From positions 1-40,914 of the forward strand of contig JAUYEI010000053.1 of assembly GCA_030691385.1 (NCBI GenBank): a stretch of 40,914 bases of DNA, read 5' to 3'. The notes under the pieces were generated by a model. It ran no database searches. It was not told where the DNA came from and worked only from the letters and a program-made list of their open reading frames with translations. The position numbers and the translations under genes are program-made. This DNA comes from Azonexus sp. (GTDB taxonomy: Bacteria > Pseudomonadota > Gammaproteobacteria > Burkholderiales > Rhodocyclaceae). Every line of letters begins with the position of its first letter. Position 1 is the stretch's first letter. Below are positions 16,230 through 23,566 of this stretch, one piece after another.

Positions 16230-17387
16230 ATGACTGCCACTAAATTTCCTGTTATCGCCTGGCTTGAAGGGGGTGAGACAAGGTCCGCCCGCTGGCGCTC
16301 CGAGGCCGGTTTGCCGCCACATGGCAAGATCATGGTGGTTGATGACCGCCTCAGTGTCGACGCGGCCTGGAAATTGGCCTGCGAGGGAACAGCGATGCTG
16401 TGGCGGGGTGACTGGCAGAACGCCCGCCATCTGTTGCAGGGTTTGATTCGCCGGGCCGAGCGCCAGCCGCGTTCGGGCAGCCAGAAAAAACCGGCAACGC
16501 CAGCCGAGGCATTCGAGCAGCATCGCCGGAACCAGGGGCGACGGGCGCAGGCGCTCGGCCTGTTGCTGGTGCCGCTCGGGGCCGATTACAGCATTCCGTT
16601 GCGCCGGGCACAGGATGTCCGGCAGGCTTGCATCGAGGCCTGTGGGCCGCCGACCGGCGAGGATTCTCTGGTGTCGTTGCGCGAATTGCTGGCTGTCGTC
16701 AGCGCCCACGAATGGCGCAAGAAGGGCGTCCCTGTGCCGGCGGTGGAGGGGCGCATCTACCCGCATTACGGCGTGTTTTCACCGGTTCGCGGGGAGTATG
16801 TCGATCTGCTCGCCAAGGCGCCGTTGCCGGCTAATTGCGATCTGGCCTTCGATATCGGCACCGGTTCCGGGATCATTGCCGCGATCCTCGCCCGGCGTGG
16901 TGTCAAGCAGGTCGTCGCGACCGACATGGACGAGCGAGCCTTGGCGTGCGCCGCTGAAAATGTCGAAAAATTGGGGTTGACCGCAGTAATCCGCCTCGTC
17001 AAGACCGATTTGTTTCCGGAAGGACGAGCCAGGCTGGTTGTGTGCAATCCGCCGTGGTTGCCGGCCCAGCCGACTTCGCCGGTCGAGCGCGCGGTCTATG
17101 ATCCGGACTCACGCATGCTGCGCGGTTTTCTCGGTCGTCTGGCGTCGCATCTGGAGGTTGATGGCGAGGGCTGGCTGATTATTTCGGACATCGCCGAACA
17201 CCTCGGCCTGCGCTCGCGGCAGAAACTGCTCGGGTGGATCGGGATGGCCGGGCTGAAAGTCATCGAGCGTCTCGATACCCGGCCGAAACATCCCAAGACG
17301 CAGGATGCGAGTGATCCGCTGCACGCGGCGCGGGCGGCCGAGGTGACTTCGTTGTGGCGGCTTGCTCGGGCCGATGGAATAAACTGA
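16230..17387 (+). CDS. Class I SAM-dependent methyltransferase (HemK/PrmB-like)
   Basis: 385 residues from the ATG at 16230 (another ATG at 16221 adds three). The N-terminal about 190 residues are a helical/substrate domain of no recognised type; the Rossmann methyltransferase domain spans about 195-345. DIGTGSGIIAAILARRGVKQVVATDMDERAL is the SAM-binding motif I region and NPPW (about residue 273) corresponds to the NPPY catalytic motif of glutamine and adenine N-methyltransferases. Substrate unknown; methylation of a side-chain amide or a base nitrogen is the family expectation. Confidence 0.82.
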   Translation: MTATKFPVIAWLEGGETRSARWRSEAGLPPHGKIMVVDDRLSVDAAWKLACEGTAMLWRGDWQNARHLLQGLIRRAERQPRSGSQKKPATPAEAFEQHRRNQGRRAQALGLLLVPLGADYSIPLRRAQDVRQACIEACGPPTGEDSLVSLRELLAVVSAHEWRKKGVPVPAVEGRIYPHYGVFSPVRGEYVDLLAKAPLPANCDLAFDIGTGSGIIAAILARRGVKQVVATDMDERALACAAENVEKLGLTAVIRLVKTDLFPEGRARLVVCNPPWLPAQPTSPVERAVYDPDSRMLRGFLGRLASHLEVDGEGWLIISDIAEHLGLRSRQKLLGWIGMAGLKVIERLDTRPKHPKTQDASDPLHAARAAEVTSLWRLARADGIN

Positions 17388-17403
17388 ATACGTCTTCCGT
17401 ATA
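17376..17403 (+). promoter_or_regulatory. Candidate ECF-type promoter of the sigma operon
   Basis: GGAATA at 17376-17381 and CGTATA at 17398-17403 are 16 bases apart, a layout resembling promoters read by ECF sigma factors (GGAA-type -35, CGT-type -10). It lies directly upstream of the COG4315-ECF-anti-sigma operon, overlapping the end of the methyltransferase gene, and would allow autoregulation. Inference from spacing and location only. Confidence 0.45.
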
Positions 17404-17439
17404 CCTTGGTGTAGCCCCCCAAAACCAACGGAGATCATC

Positions 17440-17826
17440 ATGAAAATGAAAAACCTGCTTCTTGCGCTGCTCTTGTCCACCACGCTCGCTGCCTGTTCCG
17501 GTTATGGAACGCGCGCCGCTGCGCCGGCCATGGTGTCGGATGGCATGCTGACCGGCAGCAACGGCATGACGCTCTATACCTTCGACAAGGATGCCGCCGG
17601 CAGCGGCAAGAGCATGTGCAACGGCCCGTGTGCCACCAACTGGCCGCCGCTGATGGTCATGGATGGCGACATGGCAAGCGGTGACTACAGCATCGTGATG
17701 CGCGACGATGGCAAGAAACAGTGGGCCTTCAAGGGCAAGCCGCTGTATTTCTGGGCCAATGACCAGAAGGTCGGCGACAAGACCGGTGACGGTTTCAATA
17801 AGGTCTGGCACGTCGCCAAGCCTTAA
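17440..17826 (+). CDS. Secreted COG4315-type lipoprotein
   Basis: 128 residues, ATG at 17440 behind CGGAG. Lipoprotein signal ends TTLAAC (Cys about residue 19). The mature part consists of two copies of the secreted-repeat motif: GMTLYTFDKDAAGSGKSMCNGPCATNWPPLMV and KKQWAFKGKPLYFWANDQKVGDKTGDGFNKVWHV. The Cys pair in MCNGPC is typical. Function unknown; members often sit beside ECF sigma factors and have been linked to oxidative or envelope stress. Only 9 bases separate it from the sigma gene, so it is probably both in and controlled by that operon. Confidence 0.88.
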   Translation: MKMKNLLLALLLSTTLAACSGYGTRAAAPAMVSDGMLTGSNGMTLYTFDKDAAGSGKSMCNGPCATNWPPLMVMDGDMASGDYSIVMRDDGKKQWAFKGKPLYFWANDQKVGDKTGDGFNKVWHVAKP

Positions 17827-17835
17827 TCGACCAAC

Positions 17836-18336
17836 GTGGATAGCCGCGCGATCATCGCCGAATTGCCCCGCCTGCGCCGTTACGCGCGGGCGATGCTGGG
17901 CGACCGCGCGGCGGCGGACGATCTCGTGCAGGACACCCTTGAACGCGCCTGGAGCCGCTTCGCCCAATGGCGGGCGGGCAGCGATCTGCGCGCCTGGCTG
18001 TTCGGCATCATGCACAACCTGCGCGTCGATCAGTTGCGGCGCGGCAGCCTGCCGACTCATGGGCTCGACGATGACGCCGGCGAGGTGCCGACGCGCCCTA
18101 CTCAGAGCGACCGCCTGGAAGTAATCGACCTTGAATCAGCCCTCCACCAATTGCCGGACGACCAGCGTGAAGTGCTGTTGCTCGTCGGGCTGGAAGAAAT
18201 GAGTTATGCCGAAATCGCCGCTGCGCTAGGCATTCCGATCGGCACCGTGATGTCCCGCCTGTCGCGCGGACGCGAACGCTTGCGCCAGATCATGGATGGC
18301 CGGCAGTCTGGCGCCAATCTGAGGGTTGTACGATGA
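17836..18336 (+). CDS. ECF-family RNA polymerase sigma factor
   Basis: 166 residues, GTG start at 17836. Region 2 (about 10-75, with DLVQDTLERAWSRFAQWRAGSDLRAWLFGIMHN for -10 recognition and core binding) and region 4 (about 105-155, LPDDQREVLLLVGLEEMSYAEIAAALGIPIGTVMSRLSRGRERLR, a helix-turn-helix for -35 recognition) are complete. No additional domains. Its stop overlaps the anti-sigma start as ATGA, the usual sign of coupled synthesis of the pair. Confidence 0.94.
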   Translation: MDSRAIIAELPRLRRYARAMLGDRAAADDLVQDTLERAWSRFAQWRAGSDLRAWLFGIMHNLRVDQLRRGSLPTHGLDDDAGEVPTRPTQSDRLEVIDLESALHQLPDDQREVLLLVGLEEMSYAEIAAALGIPIGTVMSRLSRGRERLRQIMDGRQSGANLRVVR

Positions 18337-19145
18337 GCCCGCTCAATATCACCGAAGACGACCTGCACGCCTACGTCGACGGCGCCCTGGCGGCGTCCCG
18401 GCGGGCCGAGATCGAAGCCTGTCTGGTTCAGTATCCTGAGGATGCCGAACGCGTTCGCGCCTATCGCGCCCAGAACGAGGCGCTCAAGGCACTGTTCAAT
18501 CCGGTGCTCGCCGAGCCTTTGCCGGACCACCTGCAGGCGCTGACCGTGCAGCCAGTGAATGCCACGGTCAACCGGAAAAAATGGCTAAATTTGAAATCCT
18601 GGCCGCTGCAGCAGATCGCCGCTGGCGTGGTTGTCGCCACGCTCGGCGGTGTCGCCGGTTGGCTGGGCCATGGTCAGTACCCGCGCGCCGAACACATGGC
18701 GCAGGTCGTCGTCCCGCTGTCACGCCAGGCCGCCGTCGCCCACGTGGTTTACAGCCCCGATGCGCGTCGCCCGGTCGAGGTCACGGCCGATCAGGAGGAG
18801 GCGCTGGTCAAATGGCTTTCCAAGCGCCTTGGCACGCCGGTCAGCCCGCCCAAACTCGGCGCCCTCGGCTACGAACTGGTTGGCGGCCGCCTGCTCCCCG
18901 GTAACGCCGGCCCGGTCGCCCAGTTCATGTATCAGGACGCCACCGGCCAGCGCATGACGCTGTACGTGACGACCGAAAACGCCGCCCAGCCCGAAACCGG
19001 CTTCCGCTTCGCCCGCGAAGGGCAGGTCAATGTTTTTTACTGGGTCGATGGTAAATTCGGCTACGCTCTCTCGGCGAGCACGGCCAAGGGCGAACTGGCC
19101 AAAGTGGCCGCCGCGGTTTACGACCAACTCGAAGCAAAAAAATGA
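18333..19145 (+). CDS. Membrane anti-sigma factor
   Basis: 270 residues. Residues about 5-60 form a short anti-sigma domain (ITEDDLHAYVDGALAASRRAEIEACL...) lacking the HxxxCxxC zinc motif, so it is a zinc-free type. One transmembrane helix lies at about 92-111 (QQIAAGVVVATLGGVAGWLG). The periplasmic part (about 115-270) resembles the sensor domains of anti-sigma factors that partner COG4315-linked ECF factors. Residues 78-89, in the linker immediately before the helix, read T-V-N-R-K-K-W-L-N-L-K-S and are encoded by a copy of the dispersed repeat. Confidence 0.85.
   Translation: MSPLNITEDDLHAYVDGALAASRRAEIEACLVQYPEDAERVRAYRAQNEALKALFNPVLAEPLPDHLQALTVQPVNATVNRKKWLNLKSWPLQQIAAGVVVATLGGVAGWLGHGQYPRAEHMAQVVVPLSRQAAVAHVVYSPDARRPVEVTADQEEALVKWLSKRLGTPVSPPKLGALGYELVGGRLLPGNAGPVAQFMYQDATGQRMTLYVTTENAAQPETGFRFAREGQVNVFYWVDGKFGYALSASTAKGELAKVAAAVYDQLEAKK
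18564..18598 (+). repeat. Dispersed 35-bp repeat, copy 4 (in anti-sigma gene)
   Basis: Begins ACGGTCAACCGGAAAAA and ends GGCTAAATTTGAAATC. Sense orientation, encoding T-V-N-R-K-K. The first 17 bases are identical to copies 1 and 6. It falls exactly between the anti-sigma domain and the membrane helix. Confidence 0.85.
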
Positions 19146-19543
19146 ACGCCCTTGTCCTCAAAGAAAGCGAAGTTGAATTCACTGCCATCCGCGCTCAAGG
19201 CGCGGGCGGACAGAACGTCAACAAGGTGTCGAACGCCGTGCATCTGCGCTTTGATATCGCGGCGTCGAGCCTGCCTGATGAGGTCAAGGAAAAGCTGCGG
19301 GCCATGCGCGATCAGCGGATCAGCAGCGACGGTGTCGTCGTCATCAAGGCGCAAAAGCATCGCAGCCTTGAACGCAATCGCGAAGACGGGCTGGTTCGCC
19401 TGCGCGAACTGATCGCTTCGGCGGCCTTCGTGCCAGCCGTTCGGCGGCCGACCAAGCCTAGCCGAAGCTCCCAACGCAAGCGCATCGAGAGCAAAATAAA
19501 ACGCGGCCAGGTCAAACTACAGCGCGGCCGCGTTACTGAATAG
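19142..19543 (+). CDS. arfB: Alternative ribosome-rescue factor ArfB (peptidyl-tRNA hydrolase)
   Basis: 133 residues. ArfB releases nascent chains from ribosomes stalled without a stop codon. The RF1-type catalytic GGQ is intact in RAQGAGGQNVNKVSNAVHLRFD (residues about 18-39), and the C-terminal basic tail (KPSRSSQRKRIESKIKRGQVKLQRGR) that enters the empty mRNA channel is present. Its ATG overlaps the anti-sigma stop as ATGA, so it appears to be the last gene of the ECF operon. Confidence 0.94.
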   Translation: MNALVLKESEVEFTAIRAQGAGGQNVNKVSNAVHLRFDIAASSLPDEVKEKLRAMRDQRISSDGVVVIKAQKHRSLERNREDGLVRLRELIASAAFVPAVRRPTKPSRSSQRKRIESKIKRGQVKLQRGRVTE

Positions 19544-19559
19544 CATGGCTGAGCCATGC
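19543..19559. terminator. Short stem-loop after arfB
   Basis: GCATGGC-TGA-GCCATGC forms a 7-bp stem directly at the arfB stop, between convergent genes. There is no T-run, so its strength as a terminator is doubtful. Confidence 0.45.
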
Positions 19560-19569
19560 CCGTGGTGTC

Positions 19570-19821
19570 TCAGGTCTTGACGCCCGGCTTGCGGCCCGGA
19601 GCGGCTGACGGCATGTAGCCGGAAACGCGGCAGAACATGCCTTCGGTCGGCGTGCCATTTTTGAATGTCGTCATGCTGCACACCGAAATGGCTTTCTGGG
19701 CGGACAATTCGAGGATCGATGTACGAACATCCGACAACGCAATGCCTGTGCCCTTGGCGATATCCGCATCAAGCAATTGGCCGTGCTTCTTGAGGTGCGT
19801 GAGGATGGATTCTGTATTCAT
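19570..19821 (-). CDS. Small winged-helix protein
   Basis: 83 residues. The N-terminal 60 residues predict a winged helix (ESILTHLKKHGQLLDADIAKGTGIALSDVRTSILELSAQKAISVCSMTTF), followed by a short basic tail ending RKPGVKT. Probably a small DNA-binding regulator, but no family is firmly recognised. The ribosome site before the ATG at 19821 is weak. It is monocistronic, transcribed towards arfB. Confidence 0.65.
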   Translation of the reverse strand: MNTESILTHLKKHGQLLDADIAKGTGIALSDVRTSILELSAQKAISVCSMTTFKNGTPTEGMFCRVSGYMPSAAPGRKPGVKT

Positions 19822-19954
19822 GTCGAATGCCTTTACAAAAAATGCCTGAAAAACCTGCCACTTCGCGTCAGCAACGGGGCTTTCGTCGAAGTGCCTGCCG
19901 GGTGCTTCTGAAACATGCGGCCAAGCCCGGAGGCTTGGTCACAGAACTGCTAAT

Positions 19955-20000
19955 TGGTGGGCCTGCACGGACTTGAACCGTGGACCAAAGGATTGTGAGT
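19955..20000 (-). pseudogene. 3' half of a tRNA-Ile(CAU)-like gene (candidate att site)
   Basis: On the minus strand: ACTCACAATCCTT, GGTCCACGGTTCAAGTCCG, then TGCAGGCCCACCA. This is an anticodon loop and 3' stem, variable loop, a perfect T arm (CACGG-TTCAAGT-CCGTG), the 3' acceptor strand and an encoded CCA. The 5' side of the anticodon stem, the D arm and the 5' acceptor strand are missing. The sequence matches my memory of tRNA-Ile2, whose loop is CTCATAA, with one change (CTCACAA). Such 3' tRNA pieces are typically left or carried by integrating elements that recombine at the anticodon loop. Confidence 0.7.
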
Positions 20001-20227
20001 TCGCTAAAAATTAGTGGAAAATCAAATGCATAGGACGTGTTTTTTGCGCTAAGACGTGTTGTTTCAACGGTGTGTCTACAATAGCAATCAGGCGACAACC
20101 GCACATTATAGCACCAGACATGCACCCGACAGCCGCGAATGCTGTCAGCAGAGCGGTTTTACGCTGACAGCCATGGATGCGCACTTCGCCGCCATATTTC
20201 TACGGATTTGCGCCGGCGGCAACAGCT

Positions 20228-20262
20228 ACGGTCAACCGGGAAAAATGCCCAAAATTGAAAGC
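20228..20262 (+). repeat. Dispersed 35-bp repeat, copy 5 (intergenic)
   Basis: Begins ACGGTCAACCGGGAAAAA and ends GCCCAAAATTGAAAGC. It ends two bases before the hairpin downstream of fliN. Read on the minus strand, its T-rich complement follows that hairpin and could act as the terminator's T-tract. Confidence 0.85.
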
Positions 20263-20264
20263 CT

Positions 20265-20293
20265 GCCCTGCGTCGCCAATGGCAACGCAGGGC
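20265..20293 (-). terminator. Terminator of the fliF-fliN operon
   Basis: GCCCTGCGT at 20265-20273 and ACGCAGGGC at 20285-20293 form a perfect 9-bp stem with an 11-base loop, starting 5 bases after the fliN stop on the minus strand. The following minus-strand sequence, AGGCTTTCAATTTT, is T-rich and is supplied by repeat copy 5. Confidence 0.7.
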
Positions 20294-20298
20294 ACCGA

Positions 20299-20736
20299 TC
20301 AGCGATTGAGCTTACGCATGCGCTCCGAAGGCGTGATGATGTCGGTCAGGCGGATGCCGAATTTGTCATTGACGACGACGACTTCGCCCTGCGCGATGAG
20401 CGTGCCATTGACCAGGACATCCATCGGCTCGCCAGCCATCGCGTCGAGTTCGACGACCGAGCCGTGGGCCAGTTGCAGCAGATTCTTGATGGTGATCTTG
20501 GTCCGGCCAAGTTCGACGGTGATCTGGACAGGGATGTCGAGAATCATGTCGAGTTCGTTCATTATTCCGCCCTGGCCCGATGGTGCAGAGAACGACGGGA
20601 AGATGTCAGCCGGTTGGGCGGTGGCCGCGGCGCCATTGCTGACGACCTGTTCCGCCATGGCGGCAGCCCAGTCGTCCTCGCTGATCTGGCCGGCGTCCTC
20701 GGCGGGGGTTTCCATATTTTCGAAATCGTCAGCCAT
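20299..20736 (-). CDS. fliN: Flagellar motor switch protein FliN
   Basis: 145 residues. Part of the cytoplasmic C-ring that switches rotation and helps dock export substrates. The C-terminal SpoA domain (about 62-140: LDIPVQITVELGRTKITIKNLLQLAHGSVVELDAMAGEPMDVLVNGTLIAQGEVVVVNDKFGIRLTDI) is complete; the N-terminus is acidic. Start ATG at 20736 has GGGAGA upstream and overlaps fliM by 8 bases. It is the last gene of this operon; fliOPQR do not follow here. Confidence 0.96.
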   Translation of the reverse strand: MADDFENMETPAEDAGQISEDDWAAAMAEQVVSNGAAATAQPADIFPSFSAPSGQGGIMNELDMILDIPVQITVELGRTKITIKNLLQLAHGSVVELDAMAGEPMDVLVNGTLIAQGEVVVVNDKFGIRLTDIITPSERMRKLNR

Positions 20737-21745
20737 TTTTTTCTCCCATCACCAGTTCCCCGGGCGGTGCGTCGGGCGAAGCAGCGATGAATCGCTCGAC
20801 TTTAAGTGCGTACTGGCCATTTCGCTGACCATAGGTACATTCCATCAAGGGCACGTTATCCACCTGCGCTTCGATTCGTGGCGACAGGTTGAGGGGAATG
20901 ACATCGCCCTCCTTGAGGTTCAGAATTTCGCGCAGCGATATTTTTCCCGTGCCCAGATGCGCGACGATTTCAACTTCCGCCCCCTGCAACTGTTTGCGCA
21001 GCGTGCCGATCCAGCGCTTGTCGGTCGACAACTGGTCGCTTTGCATCGTGCTGTAGAGCAGATCGCGGATCGGCTCAAGCATCGAGTACGGGAAGCAGAT
21101 GTGCATATCTGCTGTCGCCCCGCCGAACTCAAGCGTGAACGTTGTTGAAACGACGATTTCAGACGGTGTTGCGATGTTGGCGAACTGCGAGTTCATCTCC
21201 GAACGAATGTATTCGAAGTTGATGCCGTAGACGGGTTTCCACGATTTGCTGTACTCGGCGAAGACGACGTTCAGCAAACCCTGGATGATGCGCTGTTCGG
21301 TTGCCGTGAAATCACGCCCTTCAACCCGGGTGTGAAAGCGGCCGTCGCCGCCGAACATGTTGTCGACGACCAGAAACACCAGGTTCGGATCGAAGACGAA
21401 CAGCGCCGTGCCGCGCAAGGGCTTGGCGATGACCAGATTCAGGTTGGTCGGGACGACCAGGTTGCGGATGAACTCGCTGTACTTCTGCACGCGGATCGGG
21501 CCCACCGAAATTTCCGCATTGCGATGCATGTAGTTGAACAGGCCGATACGCAGGTAGCGGGCGAAGCGCTCATTGACCAGTTCCAGCGTCGGCATCCGGC
21601 CCCGGACGATCCGTTCCTGGGTGCCGAGATTGTACGAACGTATCCCGCCGCCTTCCCCTTCGCTATCGTCGGGTTCGTCGGTTTCGCCGGTGACGCCCTT
21701 GAGTAGGGCGTCAACCTCGTCCTGGGATAGGAAATCTCCCGCCAT
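20729..21745 (-). CDS. fliM: Flagellar motor switch protein FliM
   Basis: 338 residues. C-ring protein that binds phosphorylated CheY through its N-terminal peptide (here GDFLSQDEVDALLKGV, residues 3-18). The middle CheC-like domain (about 45-230, with VNERFARYLRIGLFNYMHRNAEI and the FEYIRSEMNSQFANIATPSEIVV segment) and the C-terminal SpoA domain (about 255-330) are intact. Located 6 bases after fliL. Confidence 0.97.
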   Translation of the reverse strand: MAGDFLSQDEVDALLKGVTGETDEPDDSEGEGGGIRSYNLGTQERIVRGRMPTLELVNERFARYLRIGLFNYMHRNAEISVGPIRVQKYSEFIRNLVVPTNLNLVIAKPLRGTALFVFDPNLVFLVVDNMFGGDGRFHTRVEGRDFTATEQRIIQGLLNVVFAEYSKSWKPVYGINFEYIRSEMNSQFANIATPSEIVVSTTFTLEFGGATADMHICFPYSMLEPIRDLLYSTMQSDQLSTDKRWIGTLRKQLQGAEVEIVAHLGTGKISLREILNLKEGDVIPLNLSPRIEAQVDNVPLMECTYGQRNGQYALKVERFIAASPDAPPGELVMGEKNG

Positions 21746-21751
21746 GGATCC

Positions 21752-22318
21752 TTACTGAATAATGAATGAGGTGAACAGGACGGCCTTGACCGGGCCATCA
21801 GGTGCCGTGGCTACACCCTTCTTGTTTTTGACGGGGGGCTCGATGACGGAATTGATCTCGTCCTTGAGGGCTTCCGCCAGTTGCTCCTTGCCTGCCTTGG
21901 GCAAGAGTTCCGACGCCTTTTTCGATGACAGCAGCAGCGTCAGATTGTTGCGAATTTTCGGCATCTTGGCCTTGATGTCAGGCTCGGCCGTCGCATCTTC
22001 AACTTCAAGCGAGAGTGCTACCTGTAAATACTGATCACCGGTTTCGGGCACCAGATTGACGGTAAACGCGTCCAGACTGATAAAGACAGGATGGGCTTCC
22101 TTGCCCTTTTTCTTGTCCTTCTTTTTGGCAGGCTTGGCCGTTTCTTCGGCGGTTTCCTCGTCCTCATCGGCGTGGTCGCCCTTCTTGAGCAGCATGAAGG
22201 CGGCACCGCCACCCAAAACCAGCAGAAGAACGACGGCAAGGATGATGATCAACAGTTTTTTGCTTTTTTTCGGTGGGGGGTCTGCCCCTTCTTCGGCTGG
22301 CTTGGCATCCTTGGCCAT
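21752..22318 (-). CDS. fliL: Flagellar basal-body protein FliL
   Basis: 188 residues. Single-pass inner membrane protein that surrounds the stator. One helix at about 22-44 (LLIIILAVVLLLVLGGGAAFMLL), preceded by a lysine-rich cytoplasmic tail and followed by a charged linker rich in Glu and Lys (about 48-75), then the conserved periplasmic FliL domain (VFISLDAFTVNLVPETGDQYLQVALSLEV...). Confidence 0.94.
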   Translation of the reverse strand: MAKDAKPAEEGADPPPKKSKKLLIIILAVVLLLVLGGGAAFMLLKKGDHADEDEETAEETAKPAKKKDKKKGKEAHPVFISLDAFTVNLVPETGDQYLQVALSLEVEDATAEPDIKAKMPKIRNNLTLLLSSKKASELLPKAGKEQLAEALKDEINSVIEPPVKNKKGVATAPDGPVKAVLFTSFIIQ

Positions 22319-22353
22319 TATATCTCTCTCTCTACTCGATCATGACGATCCGG

Positions 22354-23508
22354 TTATGCGAACAGGTCAACCAATCCTCGTCCTCGCTGAATGGGTATTC
22401 CGGCCGGGTTGGAGCTTGCGTGACTATCGGGCGAAAGTATAGCGTTTTCCCCGGTGGAGCGGGCCTCATTGGCAAATTGATAAGCTGCTTCGCGGTTCTG
22501 CGAAGGCAATTGGGAGCCAACATTGGTTTGACCGAGGCTGATGCCGGCATTCGAGAACATTTCACGAAGCTGGGGCAGGGAATCTTGAATAACCTGGCGG
22601 ACATCCGGATGCGGCGAGGCGAATGCAGCGCTGATCTGATCACCGTTGATCGAGAGGGTGATCTGAATTGGCCCTAGTTGCGGCGGGTTGATGTTGATTT
22701 GGGCAAGCTGCTGGTCGTTTTTGGCCAGCCAGACGACACGGGAGCCAAAATCCTGAGTCCAGTTTGGTGAATTGAGTGCGCTGGTGATGGCCGGGGGGGG
22801 GATTTGCTGCGTTGGTGCCGCAGTGCCATTCGCCGCCCCGGTCGCGGCCAGTGCTGTCGCGAAGGCTGGCGTCGAACCGCTGTTGCCGGGATTCGAGTCG
22901 CCGGCAAGAATTGCCGCATTCGCTGTGTCTGAGCGTGGAGGGGTCCGCAATTCAGGCAAGGCAGAACGCCCCTCCTTGCCGGAGGCCTCAATGCCGTCTG
23001 CCTTGGCCATGTGAGGGGGAGTGTCCGGTTTGTTGCGGTCGACGCTCTCCGGGAGGCGATTTTGAACGGGTGGAGTGGCAATGGGTACGAGGTACTGAGC
23101 TGCCAAGCCCGGGTCGGTCTGTGTGGAGTCGGAGCTGGCCGCAAGCGTTCGTTCCCTGTCCCCGCTTTCTTTTTTGCGCTCAGGTTCGGTGATGGTCATT
23201 GCGGGCAGGCTGGGGTTGGCTGATAGCGCTGCCAGCACATCCTTGGCGCCTCCCTCCATGACCGGGGGGCTGGGCAATGGTTTGTCTTCGACTGGCAATA
23301 TGGCTTTATCCTTCGCCAGGCTCGTCTGGGCGATGATCCCGTTCAGTAATTCAGTGTTCGGCTGTTGGTCTGAAGTGGGAATCTGCTCTGCAAGAAGGGC
23401 TGCGAAGTCCAGTGGCAAGCCGTTCTCAGCAGGTGTTTCTCCAGGAGCGGGCAAGGCCGCTTTTCCGCCGATGGCTGTGATCAAACTGGAAACTGCCGGA
23501 ATACTCAT
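22354..23508 (-). CDS. fliK: Flagellar hook-length control protein FliK
   Basis: 384 residues. Secreted ruler that sets hook length and switches export specificity. The N-terminal two thirds are low-complexity and rich in Pro, Ala, Ser and Thr, as usual; the C-terminal domain (about 265-350: WLAKNDQQLAQININPPQLGPIQITLSINGDQISAAFASPHPDVRQVIQDSLPQLREMFSNAGISL) is the conserved switch domain. The ATG at 23508 has AAGG at a 7-base distance, but this lies inside a hairpin (see the site at 23516-23544). A second FliK-like gene is at 33177-34415. Confidence 0.9.
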   Translation of the reverse strand: MSIPAVSSLITAIGGKAALPAPGETPAENGLPLDFAALLAEQIPTSDQQPNTELLNGIIAQTSLAKDKAILPVEDKPLPSPPVMEGGAKDVLAALSANPSLPAMTITEPERKKESGDRERTLAASSDSTQTDPGLAAQYLVPIATPPVQNRLPESVDRNKPDTPPHMAKADGIEASGKEGRSALPELRTPPRSDTANAAILAGDSNPGNSGSTPAFATALAATGAANGTAAPTQQIPPPAITSALNSPNWTQDFGSRVVWLAKNDQQLAQININPPQLGPIQITLSINGDQISAAFASPHPDVRQVIQDSLPQLREMFSNAGISLGQTNVGSQLPSQNREAAYQFANEARSTGENAILSPDSHASSNPAGIPIQRGRGLVDLFA

Positions 23509-23515
23509 GATCAGA

Positions 23516-23544
23516 CCTTGATATGCATGGAGATGCTATCAAGG
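23516..23544 (-). promoter_or_regulatory. Hairpin that can hide the fliK ribosome-binding site
   Basis: On the minus strand, CCTTGATA and TATCAAGG form a perfect 8-bp stem with a 13-base loop. The last four bases, AAGG, are the only Shine-Dalgarno match before the fliK ATG, 7 bases away. Folding would reduce fliK translation. Prediction from sequence only. Confidence 0.5.
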
Positions 23545-23566
23545 TAAGCAAGGCATGTGCCTGATA

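Larger units (their letters stand above)
19822..20264. other. 443-bp gene-free region with tRNA remnant and repeat copy
   Basis: No credible protein gene. From left to right: inverted repeat CACTTCG / CGAAGTG (19859-19865 and 19887-19893); hairpin CCAAGCC-CGGA-GGCTTGG (19921-19938); tRNA 3' remnant (19955-20000, minus strand); two direct copies of ACGTGTT (20034-20040 and 20053-20059); dispersed repeat copy 5 (20228-20262). The mix suggests the scar of a past integration event. Confidence 0.6.

Noticed and set aside
16952..16986. Tenth possible copy of the dispersed repeat (minus strand, GCGGTCAACCCC...) in the methyltransferase gene
   Set aside because: The core differs at both ends, and the encoded segment ENVEKLGLT is normal for this part of Rossmann methyltransferases, so protein conservation explains it.
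19868..20125. 85-residue minus-strand frame over the tRNA remnant
   Set aside because: No similarity to a family, spans the tRNA fragment and lacks a ribosome site.
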